From Neocallimastix lanati (nom. inval.) (taxonomy: Eukaryota > Neocallimastigomycota > Neocallimastigomycetes > Neocallimastigales > Neocallimastigaceae), in assembly GCA_016946835.1 (NCBI GenBank), contig JACVTC010000268.1, positions 1 to 64,000 of the forward strand: DNA of 64,000 nucleotides. Direction: 5' to 3'. The translations under genes were made by a program, and so were the position numbers. Shown here piece by piece: positions 1 through 7,728 of the stretch. Below the pieces are notes generated by a model. That model was given only the letters and a program-made list of their open reading frames with translations, did no database searches and was not told the origin of the DNA. Positions within the stretch are counted from its first letter, which is position 1. The number at the start of each line of letters is the position of its first letter.

Positions 1-127
1 TCCATAATTATTTATAAATTTATTTTTAAAAATTTTTTTCATAAATACTACATAAAAACAAAAATTATTTTATAACCATTTGATTTTTAGTAGTACAAGA
101 TTTATTCTTAATTTTAATCATAGGCAA

Positions 128-202
128 GCTCTGTTAGCTCAGTCGGTTAGAGCGTGGTGCTAATAACGCCAATGGTCGCAGGTTCGACCCCTGCACAGAG
201 CA
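128..202 (+). tRNA. tRNA-Ile(AAT), variant with one extra base
   Basis: Cytosolic isoleucine tRNA gene. The acceptor stem GCTCTGT/ACAGAGC is perfect with discriminator A; the anticodon loop CTAATAA is closed by TGGTG/CGCCA and gives AAT, whose A34 would be read as inosine. B box GGTTCGACC. This copy is 75 nt because of an extra T at 173 that widens the variable loop from 5 to 6 nt; all eleven other Ile copies in the window are 74 nt. It lies 15 nt upstream of Lys(CTT) with no T4 between, so the two are probably one transcript. The extra T may be a real variant or a sequencing error close to the start of the sequence. Confidence 0.93.
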
Positions 203-217
203 ACTGAATGTAAAATT

Positions 218-290
218 GCCCGGCTAGCTCAATCGGTAGAGCGTGAGACTCTTAATCTCAAGGTTGTGGGTTCGACCCCCACGTTGGGCG
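218..290 (+). tRNA. tRNA-Lys(CTT)
   Basis: Lysine tRNA reading AAG. Acceptor GCCCGGC/GTTGGGC has two G-U pairs, discriminator G; anticodon loop CTCTTAA in stem TGAGA/TCTCA; T arm GTGGG-TTCGACC-CCCAC. 73 nt, no intron, no encoded CCA. Second gene of the Ile-Lys pair; a T6 at 294-299 is the first terminator after both. An identical gene lies in the opposite orientation at 5875-5947. Confidence 0.97.
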
Positions 291-293
291 ATA

Positions 294-299
294 TTTTTT
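294..299 (+). terminator. Pol III T6 terminator of the Ile-Lys(CTT) pair
   Basis: Six T residues four bases past the Lys(CTT) 3' end. The 15-nt Ile-Lys spacer has no run of four T, so this is the first plausible stop for a transcript started at Ile. Confidence 0.75.
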
Positions 300-341
300 G
301 GTAGTATTCTTTTAATCAAATAGCCTAAGTATATATAAATA

Positions 342-500
342 TTTTAATTAAACTACTTTTTAATGTATATATATATATATATATATATTTTAATTAAACT
401 ACTTTTAATATATATATATAATATATATTTTAATTAAACTACTTTTAATATATATATATAATATATATTTTAATTAAACTACTTTTTAATATATATATAT
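342..500. repeat. Minisatellite, 4 copies, period about 40 bp
   Basis: The core TTTTAATTAAACTACTTTT begins at about 342, 388, 428 and 468; copies are separated by TA-repeat linkers, and the last three are exactly 40 bp apart. It recurs with the same copy number in every unit. Confidence 0.88.
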
Positions 501-1044
501 GTTTTAATGATAAATCAATATTTATATATATAATAAATAATAAGTTATGACTAACCACTAGTTTCATAAATTAAATTTTAAATTTGAACTATATAATATA
601 TATATTTTTATTTTTATAAATTACATATATATATAATATTTTTCTTATTATATATAAATATATATATATTAATGAAATATTAAATAAATAAATTGTATAT
701 TGTTATTAATTGAAAATATTTAATATGATAACTATAATTTTATAACATTTAAAATTTTAATACAATGAATTATTTTTAATTTAAAATTAATTTGTCTAAT
801 GTTTATTTTAATATTAATATTTATTTTGATATTAATATTTATTTTGATATTAAAATTTACTAATATCTTAAAATAGATATTAATTATTATGAATTATCAA
901 ATTTTAAACTTAAACAATATATTTAAATAAATTAATATATTTTCTTATTTAAGAAAATTTAAAAACAAAAAATAATAAATAATATATATATATAAAATTT
1001 TTTTTTATCATAAGAATTTCCAAAAATTATTAAGTAATATAACG

Positions 1045-1080
<36 letters not shown>
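1045..1080. repeat. Poly-A tract, 36 A
   Basis: Homopolymer 35 bp upstream of Lys(TTT). Its length is 36, 34, 35, 35, 34 and 35 in units 1-6. Confidence 0.9.
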
Positions 1081-1083
<3 letters not shown>

Positions 1084-1114
1084 AAAGCAGGAAAAAACAA
1101 AGCCAGAAAGCGTA

Positions 1115-1187
1115 GCCCTGTTAGCTCAGTTGGTAGAGCGTGCGGCTTTTAACCGCAAGGTCGGGGGTTCGAGCCCCCCATAGGGCG
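1115..1187 (+). tRNA. tRNA-Lys(TTT)
   Basis: Lysine tRNA reading AAA and AAG. Acceptor GCCCTGT/ATAGGGC, discriminator G; anticodon loop CTTTTAA in stem TGCGG/CCGCA; T arm GGGGG-TTCGAGC-CCCCC. 73 nt, no intron. It is followed only 2 nt later by Asn(GTT) on the same strand, so both almost certainly come from one precursor. With two Lys(CTT) genes, lysine has three genes per unit, the highest dosage here. Confidence 0.97.
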
Positions 1188-1189
1188 TA

Positions 1190-1263
1190 GCTCTTATGGC
1201 GCAATTGGCTAGCGCGTTCGGCTGTTAACCGAGAGGTTGGTGGTTCAAGCCCACCTAGGAGCG
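1190..1263 (+). tRNA. tRNA-Asn(GTT)
   Basis: Asparagine tRNA. Acceptor GCTCTTA/TAGGAGC, with one G-U pair, discriminator G; anticodon loop CTGTTAA in stem TTCGG/CCGAG; T arm GGTGG-TTCAAGC-CCACC. 74 nt. It is the downstream half of the Lys(TTT)-Asn pair; the spacer is the dinucleotide TA, too short for a terminator or an independent upstream element. A T6 follows at 1268. Confidence 0.97.
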
Positions 1264-1267
1264 TTTC

Positions 1268-1273
1268 TTTTTT
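1268..1273 (+). terminator. Pol III T6 terminator of the Lys(TTT)-Asn pair
   Basis: TTTCTTTTTT directly follows Asn, with six T at 1268-1273. Confidence 0.75.
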
Positions 1274-1333
1274 ATTATTTTCATAAAATAATATTGTATT
1301 TATTAATTTTTTACAATTTAAAGCACTAAATTA

Positions 1334-1339
<6 letters not shown>

Positions 1340-1401
<62 letters not shown>
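1340..1401. repeat. Poly-T tract, 62 T
   Basis: Longest homopolymer of the unit. Lengths in units 1-6 are 62, 58, 58, 59, 63 and 58. Confidence 0.9.
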
Positions 1402-1408
<7 letters not shown>

Positions 1409-1524
1409 ATATATTTATCATTGAATTAATAAATAATTTATTATTATTCGTTGTATTTTATGAGATAAAAAAGATTTATATAAAAATATAAAAAATATAA
1501 AAAAAATAAAAAAATATTAATATT

Positions 1525-1575
1525 AAAAATAAAAATAAAAATAAAAATAAAAATAAAAATAAAAATAAAAAATAA
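1525..1575. repeat. AAAAAT hexamer array
   Basis: About seven AAAAAT units followed by AAAAAAT variants. Same length in units 1-5, one A shorter in unit 6. Confidence 0.8.
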
Positions 1576-1748
1576 AAAATAAAAATATTGTATTGCTATT
1601 GACTATATTATTTATTAAAGTAAAATAATTATTAAATGTTGTCTTTTACGTAGTAAATTATTATACCATTATATTAAAATGAATAAAATAATTTATTTTA
1701 TATTTTACTAACCTATAATTATTAATTTAAATAAAAAAAATAAGGTTC

Positions 1749-1752
1749 AAAA
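1749..1752 (-). terminator. Pol III T4 terminator of Ala(AGC)
   Basis: On the minus strand Ala is followed at once by TTTT, and by T8 about nine bases further on (A8 at 1733-1740 on the plus strand). Confidence 0.7.
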
Positions 1753-1825
1753 TGGAGAATCCGGGCGTCGATCCCGGTGCCTCTCGCATGCTAAGCGAGC
1801 GCTCTACCATTTGAGCTAATTCCCC
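1753..1825 (-). tRNA. tRNA-Ala(AGC)
   Basis: Alanine tRNA with A34. On the minus strand the acceptor is GGGGAAT/ATTCTCC, discriminator A; anticodon loop TTAGCAT in stem CTCGC/GCGAG; T arm CCGGG-ATCGACG-CCCGG. Position 54 is A rather than T, a feature found in many eukaryotic tRNA-Ala genes. 73 nt, solitary. Confidence 0.96.
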
Positions 1826-2494
1826 TTCTTTGATAATATTTCTATGTTGTCTATACTTGTGGTACGAAGTAAATTTATAATTTTATTATTATTATTATTG
1901 TTATTATTATCATTATTATCATTATTATCATTATTATCATTACTTTCATATTATCATTATTATTATTACTATCACTATTATTGTTATTATTGTTATAAAT
2001 ATTATTATAATTGTTATTAATATTATTATTATTTTTATTATTTAATTTTGGTATAAGTTGTTTTTATCTATTTAATTTTTTATCTAAATAAATTAAAATT
2101 GTAATTTTTATAATTTTTATTACTTTTAAGATTGTATTTAATTTTTGTAATTTTTATTACTTTTAAGATTGTATTTAATTTTTATAATTTTTATTACTTT
2201 TAATAATGTATTTATTTTTAATTAATTATATAAAAGAAAAGTCTAATATAAAATAAGCAAATAAATAATGTTAATAATTAATACTTAAATTTCACATAAT
2301 AAATAATATATTATATATATTATATATATTATATATATTATATATATTATATATATTATATATTTTATGTATTCTATATATTCTATAATAAATAATATAT
2401 CTAAAAATTGTATAATTAAGTAAATAAATATTTTAAACTATTTCTATTTGACATATTCATTAAAGAAACAAAAAAAAAGAAAAAACCTAAAAAG
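1826..2494. other. AT-rich spacer with three short-repeat blocks
   Basis: No gene seen. Contains a TTATTATCA-type repeat at about 1882-1975, an imperfect triplicate of about 40 bp at 2101-2212 (core TTTTTATTACTTTTAAGATT), and a nonamer TTATATATA array at about 2310-2362. Confidence 0.82.
2489..2493 (-). terminator. Pol III T5 terminator of His(GTG)
   Basis: Five T on the minus strand one base past the His 3' end. Confidence 0.7.
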
Positions 2495-2567
2495 TGCCGT
2501 TCCCAGGATTCGAACCTGGGTCGAGTCGGCCACAACGACTTATACTAAACCACTATACGAGAACGGC
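2495..2567 (-). tRNA. tRNA-His(GTG)
   Basis: Histidine tRNA. Acceptor GCCGTTC/GAACGGC with discriminator A; anticodon loop TTGTGGC in stem AGTCG/CGACT; T arm CTGGG/CCTGGG-type stem around TTCGAAT. 73 nt. The base just upstream of G1 on the minus strand is also G (plus-strand C at 2568), so the G-1 that His tRNA needs happens to be encoded in DNA. Eukaryotes normally add it with Thg1. Solitary gene. Confidence 0.95.
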
Positions 2568-2923
2568 CAAAATCACTTTATTTATATAAGTTTGAAAAGT
2601 ATAAATTCAATATAGATTAACATTAAATAATAGTAATTATTTTACTAATTTCATATTTATATATAAAAAATTTCTTGACAATTTGATAATAATTTTAATT
2701 TAATAATTATTAGAAATCTGAATTTTGATAATAAATTTTCATTAAAATATTAAACATTATTAAAATTAATAATAATATTAACCTTTAATTTTTTTTTTTT
2801 TAATTTCATATTATTTTTAATATTAATAAATTTAATAAATAAATAAATATATATAAAAGTACTATTAAATGAATAAATACTGAAAACGCATAAAAATTAA
2901 AAATTTAAAAAATTAAATAAAAA
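2568..2923. other. AT-rich spacer
   Basis: Nothing recognisable except a T run at about 2789-2801 and short AATAA/TTAATA stretches. No gene. Confidence 0.8.
2919..2923 (-). terminator. Pol III T5 terminator of the Tyr-Phe pair
   Basis: Five T on the minus strand directly after Phe. It is the first T4-or-longer run downstream of Tyr as well. Confidence 0.75.
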
Positions 2924-2996
2924 TGCGACCTCCGTGGCTTGAACACGGGACCTTTAGATCTTCAGTCTAACGCTCTCCCAGCTGAGCTAAGGTCGC
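2924..2996 (-). tRNA. tRNA-Phe(GAA)
   Basis: Phenylalanine tRNA. Acceptor GCGACCT/AGGTCGC, discriminator A; anticodon loop CTGAAGA in stem TTAGA/TCTAA; T arm CCGTG-TTCAAGC-CACGG. 73 nt, no intron. On the minus strand it follows Tyr(GTA) after 11 nt (ATTTAAAATTTA including the Tyr discriminator), which lacks T4, so Phe is probably the downstream member of a dicistronic transcript. Confidence 0.97.
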
Positions 2997-3007
2997 TAAA
3001 TTTTAAA

Positions 3008-3092
3008 TCCTTCGAACCGGAGTCGAACCAGTGACATGTTGATTACTATATAATTCTACAGTCAACCGCTCTACCAACTGAGCTATCGAAGG
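3008..3092 (-). tRNA. tRNA-Tyr(GTA) with 12-nt intron
   Basis: Tyrosine tRNA, 85 nt in DNA and 73 after splicing. Acceptor CCTTCGA/TCGAAGG, discriminator A; anticodon stem GTTGA/TCAAC. Nineteen bases lie between the stem arms instead of seven, consistent with a 12-nt intron after position 37. T arm ACTGG-TTCGACT-CCGGT. This is the only intron-bearing tRNA in the unit and needs tRNA splicing endonuclease and ligase. First gene of the Tyr-Phe pair. Confidence 0.96.
3044..3055 (-). other. tRNA-Tyr intron, 12 nt
   Basis: AATTATATAGTA on the minus strand, placed between canonical positions 37 and 38. Its internal TATA can pair with TGTA covering the anticodon, the anticodon-intron helix typical of eukaryotic tRNA precursors. 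The exact edges could shift by a base. Confidence 0.8.
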
Positions 3093-3896
3093 ATCTTGTA
3101 AAATTATGCCAGAGAACCAATATAAAATATACTTATTATATGTTAAACATAAAACTCTAGATTTTTAAAGAATATATTTTAATATATATCATAAAATGGA
3201 TACAATTTAATGGTTTAATAATATCATTAATAAATATTTATATTTTAAATAAAAAATTATAATTAAGTACTTTAATTTATAAATTTATATATTATATTAA
3301 AAAAAAAAATTTTTTTCAGAAATTTAATTAAAATATTTTTATTAAATTAATTAATAGGTTTACATATAAATATAATATCATGAATTATAAATAGCTATAA
3401 AAATAGATAAATTTTTTATAATTGAAAATATTACTATTTTCTATATTGTATTTATAAGTATTAATATTATTTATGAATTTTAATTAAAATATTTATTATA
3501 TAATTATATATTGATATACGCATTTCTTTATATTGTAATTAAAACTTAAATACATTACTATTATTATTTTATGTCTTTGTTTTTATTATTTTTTTTTAAA
3601 ATATTTATTTATATTTTTAATTTTTCGTTATTTATTAATTTTGATTATCATAACTTTTATTATTAATTTAAGAATTTTTAAAATTTCGTCTAATACTTTA
3701 AAAATTGCTTACATATATATTTTATTATAACTAAATAAAAAATAAATAAAATATAAATTATAAATAATATATAACATTTTTATATCTTAATTTATCATTA
3801 CCATTAAATTATTTATTATTTGTATTAATAGAAATAAAAAAATAAAAATAAAAAAAAAAAAGAACGAAATATTGATACCAAAATTTAGTAAAAAAG
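3093..3896. other. AT-rich spacer without clear repeats
   Basis: About 800 bp of A+T sequence. The first 60 bases, upstream of Tyr, are somewhat more complex (GCCAGAGAACC near 3109). No gene, no significant open frame, no strong tandem repeat. Confidence 0.8.
3890..3895 (-). terminator. Pol III T6 terminator of Leu(AAG)
   Basis: Six T on the minus strand starting two bases past Leu(AAG). Confidence 0.72.
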
Positions 3897-3979
3897 TGAA
3901 CAGAGTGGGATTCGAACCCACGCCTACGAATAGATCACGGCCTTAACGTGACGCCTTAGACCAACTCGGCCATCTGTCC
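3897..3979 (-). tRNA. tRNA-Leu(AAG)
   Basis: Class II leucine tRNA, 83 nt. Acceptor GGACAGA/TCTGTTC with one G-U pair, discriminator A as leucyl-tRNA synthetase requires. Anticodon loop TTAAGGC in stem TCACG/CGTGA gives AAG. Variable arm CTA-TTCG-TAG; T arm GTGGG-TTCGAAT-CCCAC. No intron. Solitary. Confidence 0.96.
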
Positions 3980-4202
3980 AAGTTAATAATTTTTAATTGA
4001 AATTTTCTTTTCTACCAATACTAAATTATCATTATATGATAATAATGTTATCAATGATATATACTATGCTAAAATTATTAACTAAATAATATAAATAGTA
4101 AATAGTGCAATTAATCATAATCGATTTTAATTTTATTAGTAAATACTATATATGTATTTAAATTTTAATTTAATTTAATCAAAATCTAGAAAAAAAAAGA
4201 TC

Positions 4203-4206
4203 AAAA
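4203..4206 (-). terminator. Pol III T4 terminator of Glu(TTC)
   Basis: TTTT four bases past Glu on the minus strand, with a stronger T9 (4190-4198) behind it. Confidence 0.7.
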
Positions 4207-4210
4207 GTAA

Positions 4211-4282
4211 TTCCGCATCGGGGAATCGAACCCCGGCCGCCACGGTGAAAGCGTGGAATCCTAGCCACTGGACCAATGCGGA
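4211..4282 (-). tRNA. tRNA-Glu(TTC)
   Basis: Glutamate tRNA, 72 nt. Acceptor TCCGCAT/ATGCGGA, discriminator A; anticodon loop CTTTCAC in stem CCACG/CGTGG; T arm CGGGG-TTCGATT-CCCCG. Solitary, 231 bp from Leu(AAG) and divergent from Val(AAC) 1.1 kb away. Confidence 0.97.
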
Positions 4283-4849
4283 TCTTGTTGTTTTAAACTT
4301 TCATTTCTTGCTTTTTTATTATATCTTTGTAGTGCAAAATTTTTCAATAGGTTAGGATTATTAATTTTATTATTAATATTATTAAATTATTAATATTACT
4401 AAATTATTACATTTTTTCTTAAATTTTATATAATTAAACTTTACATTATTTAAATTAATTGTTTAAAGTTATTTATTAATATCTTTTCATTTTTTTTTTC
4501 TTATTTAAATTTTTATTTATCTAGTATTATTTTATTTATATTTTTATTTTTTCTTTTTTTTTTTATTTTTTAATTTTCTTTTTTCATTTTTGTCTTTATT
4601 TAATAAATAATATTTTTCAAGTTAATTGTAATACTTAAAAGTGAATTTGTTTGATTCAATATAATCTTAGCAAAACTTCTAAATATAATTTATAATATTA
4701 ATAAATTAATATATATGCATTTCAATGTACTTAATTTAATATTTATTATTAATAATAAATAATTATTTTTAATTTTATTTCATTCTTAAATTAGTTTTGA
4801 AAATAACAAATATATATATATATATATATATTACTATTATTTTATAATG

Positions 4850-4888
<39 letters not shown>

Positions 4889-5388
4889 AAAAAATTAAAT
4901 TAATATTAAAATATTATAAATTGCGAAAATTTTATATTTTATTTATTTTATTTATTTATTTTATACTTTAAGTTTAGTTATTAAATTTTAATTTACCTTA
5001 TTTTTAATTTAGTTTTAGTTTTTCTGTTTGATTGTTCCATTATCTTCAAAAGTTTTTATAAGCTATTTTAATATTAAATATTATATATAAATTAAAATAA
5101 AATTAACAGTTATTTATTTATTAAAATTATTTCCAATAAGTTTATTTAATTTCTTAAAATACTAAATTTTAATTTTTAATTATTTTTAAACATTTATATT
5201 ATATATTAATAAATATATTATAATTATTTAATTTAATAAATATATAATATATATTTAATTAATATATCTATTCAATTAATATATCTATTTAATTGAAGTG
5301 ATATTGATAATTTTATAAATAATTTATAAATATTTTATATTGTAAATTATTATACAATATAGAAAATTTTGAAAAATTTTGTCAGATT
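4283..5388. other. AT-rich spacer between divergent tRNA genes
   Basis: Lies between the upstream sides of Glu(-) and Val(+). Contains CT-poor T-rich blocks around 4490-4590, a TA-dinucleotide tract near 4810-4831, and 36 A at 4850-4885. No gene recognised. Confidence 0.82.
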
Positions 5389-5462
5389 GATTTCGTGGTG
5401 TAGTCGGTTATCACGTCTGTCTAACACACAGACGGTCCCCGGTTCGAATCCGGGCGAAATCA
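5389..5462 (+). tRNA. tRNA-Val(AAC), first copy
   Basis: Valine tRNA with A34, 74 nt. Acceptor GATTTCG/CGAAATC, discriminator A; anticodon loop CTAACAC in stem TCTGT/ACAGA; T arm CCCGG/CCGGG around TTCGAAT. Identical to the second copy at 7729-7802. The six-base spacer TTATTT to Ser has no T4, so Val and Ser are probably cotranscribed. Confidence 0.97.
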
Positions 5463-5468
5463 TTATTT

Positions 5469-5550
5469 GACAGCATGTCCGAGTGGTTAAGGAGTGTGAC
5501 TAGAAATCACATAGGCTCTGCCTGCGCAGGTTCAAGTCCTGCTGCTGTCG
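5469..5550 (+). tRNA. tRNA-Ser(AGA)
   Basis: Class II serine tRNA, 82 nt. Acceptor GACAGCA/TGCTGTC, discriminator G, the seryl identity base; anticodon loop CTAGAAA in stem TGTGA/TCACA; long variable arm AGGC-TCT-GCCT; T arm GCAGG-TTCAAGT-CCTGC. Second member of the Val-Ser pair. Confidence 0.97.
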
Positions 5551-5555
5551 TTTTT
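5551..5555 (+). terminator. Pol III T5 terminator of the Val-Ser pair
   Basis: Five T immediately after Ser; the first T4-or-longer run downstream of Val. Confidence 0.78.
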
Positions 5556-5867
5556 ACTTTATTTTTATTATAAAAATGCAATTATACATTTAATTTTATA
5601 TATTAAAAAACTCAAAAAAAAAAAAAAAAAAAAAACTCAAAAAAAAAAAAAAGTTAATATTAAAATGCAATATGAAATTTTTAAAAATTGTTATTTTTTT
5701 TTTTTTTTTTTTTAATTTTTTTATTTTTTATTTTATTTTTATTTTTTTTTTGTTTTGTTTTTATTTATTTATTTATTTTTTTATTTTCATTTATTTATTT
5801 GCATTTTTATTTTCTTTTTTATTTTTATTTTATTAAAAACAAAAACAAAAAACAAAAATTAAAATAT

Positions 5868-5873
5868 AAAAAA
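5868..5873 (-). terminator. Pol III T6 terminator of the inverted Ile-Lys pair
   Basis: Six T on the minus strand one base past Lys(CTT). Confidence 0.75.
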
Positions 5874-5874
5874 G

Positions 5875-5947
5875 CGCCCAACGTGGGGGTCGAACCCACA
5901 ACCTTGAGATTAAGAGTCTCACGCTCTACCGATTGAGCTAGCCGGGC
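5875..5947 (-). tRNA. tRNA-Lys(CTT), inverted copy
   Basis: Exact reverse-strand duplicate of 218-290, 73 nt. It follows Ile on the minus strand after eight bases (TTTCATTT), without T4. Only the tRNA genes are duplicated: the flanks and the intergenic spacer differ from those of the plus-strand pair. Confidence 0.97.
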
Positions 5948-5955
5948 AAATGAAA

Positions 5956-6029
5956 TGCTCTGTGCAGGGGTCGAACCTGCGACCTTGGCGTTATTAGCAC
6001 CACGCTCTAACCGACTGAGCTAACAGAGC
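5956..6029 (-). tRNA. tRNA-Ile(AAT), inverted copy
   Basis: Standard 74-nt Ile(AAT) gene with a 5-nt variable loop. Relative to 128-202 it lacks the extra T and is otherwise the same. First gene of the minus-strand Ile-Lys pair. Its upstream flank carries the near-palindrome TTTCGAAAAATATTTTTGAAA at 6043-6063. Confidence 0.97.
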
Positions 6030-6097
6030 TATTTTAGCTTTGTTTCGAAAAATATTTTTGAAATAGGGTATATTATTTAATATATTATATAATATAT

Positions 6098-6126
6098 TAT
6101 TTATTATTATTTATTATTATTTATTA

Positions 6127-6177
<51 letters not shown>

Positions 6178-6305
6178 TATTATTATTTATTATTATTTAT
6201 TATTATTTATTATTATTTATTATTATTTATTATTATTTATTATTATTTATTATTATTTATTATTATTTATTATTATTTATTATTATTTATTATTATTTAT
6301 TATTA
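6098..6305. repeat. Decamer TTATTATTTA array with ATT core
   Basis: About 20 periods; copies flank a pure ATT stretch at about 6131-6175. Its length is 208 bp in every unit, unlike the nearby AAT array. Confidence 0.88.
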
Positions 6306-6631
6306 ATACTTAAATTTATAAATTAGAAATATAATATAATACACATATATTATTGTATTATGTAGTTCATACTATCAAAAAAATATTTAAATAAAATTAT
6401 AATTAATTTGAATATTTGTAATATTATATTATTCTAATAAATTTAGAAATATTTAATTTTTATTTTATTTTTAGCAAAAAAAAATATATTTTAAGTAATA
6501 ATATTAAAAAAATTTTTTTTATAATATTTTGTAAGTATTAAAACGAATATTTTATTTTTAATAAAAAAAAATCAAAAGTAAAGAAACTAAAAAAAAAAAA
6601 AAATACTATAAAAGAATTTATTATATATTAA

Positions 6632-7261
<630 letters not shown>

Positions 7262-7316
7262 AATAAATAAATATTATTATTAAATTTTATTAATCTATAT
7301 CAAAGCAGTTGATAAA

Positions 7317-7340
7317 TAATTATTAATTAATTAATAATTA
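7317..7340. repeat. 24-bp perfect A/T palindrome
   Basis: TAATTATTAATT followed by its exact reverse complement, 62 bp past the AAT array. It could extrude as a cruciform. It recurs in all units; in such biased DNA, chance cannot be excluded. Confidence 0.6.
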
Positions 7341-7359
7341 ATACGAAATATTAAAATTA

Positions 7360-7388
7360 AAATCTAAACTAGTCAAAGACTAGGATTT
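7360..7388. repeat. Bulged hairpin CTAGTC/GACTAG
   Basis: Stem AAATC + CTAGTC pairs with GACTAG + GATTT around loop AAA, with a 4-nt bulge (TAAA) on one side, eleven base pairs in all. It is one of the few G/C-containing structures in the spacers and is kept in all units. Function unknown. Confidence 0.55.
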
Positions 7389-7481
7389 TATAAATTATAT
7401 TGTAATATTATTATTTAATATTAAATATTGTGATTAATAATTTCATACTAAATTTAAATATAATTTTAAATTATATCAATG

Positions 7482-7532
7482 TTCTAAAATATTCTAAAAT
7501 ATTCTAAAATATTCTAAAATATTCTAAAATAT
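7482..7532. repeat. Decamer TTCTAAAATA, 5 copies
   Basis: Five perfect tandem copies about 120-170 bp upstream of Arg(ACG), with the same copy number in all units. Confidence 0.88.
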
Positions 7533-7650
7533 TATATATTAATGATGGAAATATTTTACTATGGGTAAAATACTTTAATTACTATCTATTGTCTGAAAGC
7601 CTAAAAGGATCTAAGGAAAATAAAACAGGAATATTAAAATTTTTAAATGC

Positions 7651-7724
7651 GGGCTGTTAGTTCAGTTGGATAGAACGCTTGACTACGGATCAAGAGGTCG
7701 CAGGTTCAAGTCCTGCATAGCTCG
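7651..7724 (+). tRNA. tRNA-Arg(ACG)
   Basis: Arginine tRNA with A34, 74 nt. Acceptor GGGCTGT/ATAGCTC with two G-U pairs, discriminator G; anticodon loop CTACGGA in stem CTTGA/TCAAG; T arm GCAGG-TTCAAGT-CCTGC. It is the only Arg gene in the unit, so AGA/AGG codons must be served elsewhere. Val(AAC) starts after a spacer of exactly TTTT, a minimal terminator. Confidence 0.96.
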
Positions 7725-7728
7725 TTTT
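7725..7728 (+). terminator. Minimal T4 between Arg and Val
   Basis: The whole spacer between Arg and Val is TTTT. Such a short run can stop pol III or be read through, depending on the organism, so this may give both single and dicistronic transcripts. Confidence 0.5.

Larger units (their letters stand above)
291..1114. other. AT-rich spacer with minisatellites
   Basis: No gene seen. It contains four copies of a 40-46 bp minisatellite (core TTTTAATTAAACTACTTTT) at 342-500, TA-dinucleotide tracts, a threefold 20-bp repeat around 801-855 (core ATATTTATTTTGATATTA), and 36 consecutive A at 1045-1080 just upstream of Lys(TTT). The same spacer recurs in each later unit. Confidence 0.85.
1264..1752. 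other. AT-rich spacer with poly-T and AAAAAT array
   Basis: Separates convergent Asn(+) and Ala(-), so it holds terminators from both sides. It contains 62 consecutive T at 1340-1401 and an AAAAAT hexamer array near 1525-1575. No gene recognised. Confidence 0.85.
5551..5874. other. AT-rich spacer with paired poly-A and poly-T
   Basis: Separates convergent Ser(+) and Lys(-). Two poly-A tracts broken by ACTC (5613-5652) are followed by 20 T at 5694-5713 and a TTTATTT-rich block. The open frame that crosses it is poly-Phe plus antisense Lys tRNA and is not a gene. Confidence 0.82.

Noticed and set aside
342-500. CRISPR-like regular repeats
   Set aside because: Period about 40 with only TA-dinucleotide linkers, no unique spacers and no cas genes, in a eukaryotic setting. 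It is a minisatellite.
291-1114. 5S rRNA, U6 or another pol III RNA hidden in spacers
   Set aside because: I looked for G+C-containing blocks with B-box, 5S or U6-like sequence outside the tRNAs and saw none. The spacers are almost pure A+T.
4025-4043. Hairpin ATTATCAT/ATGATAAT
   Set aside because: An 8-bp A/T stem is expected often by chance in DNA of this composition.
5688-5936. Open frame of 82 codons (and its copies in each unit)
   Set aside because: Its first half is poly-Phe/Ile/Leu from T-rich spacer and its last half is the antisense of tRNA-Lys(CTT). Single-base indels in units 5 and 6 change its N-terminal part. Not a gene.
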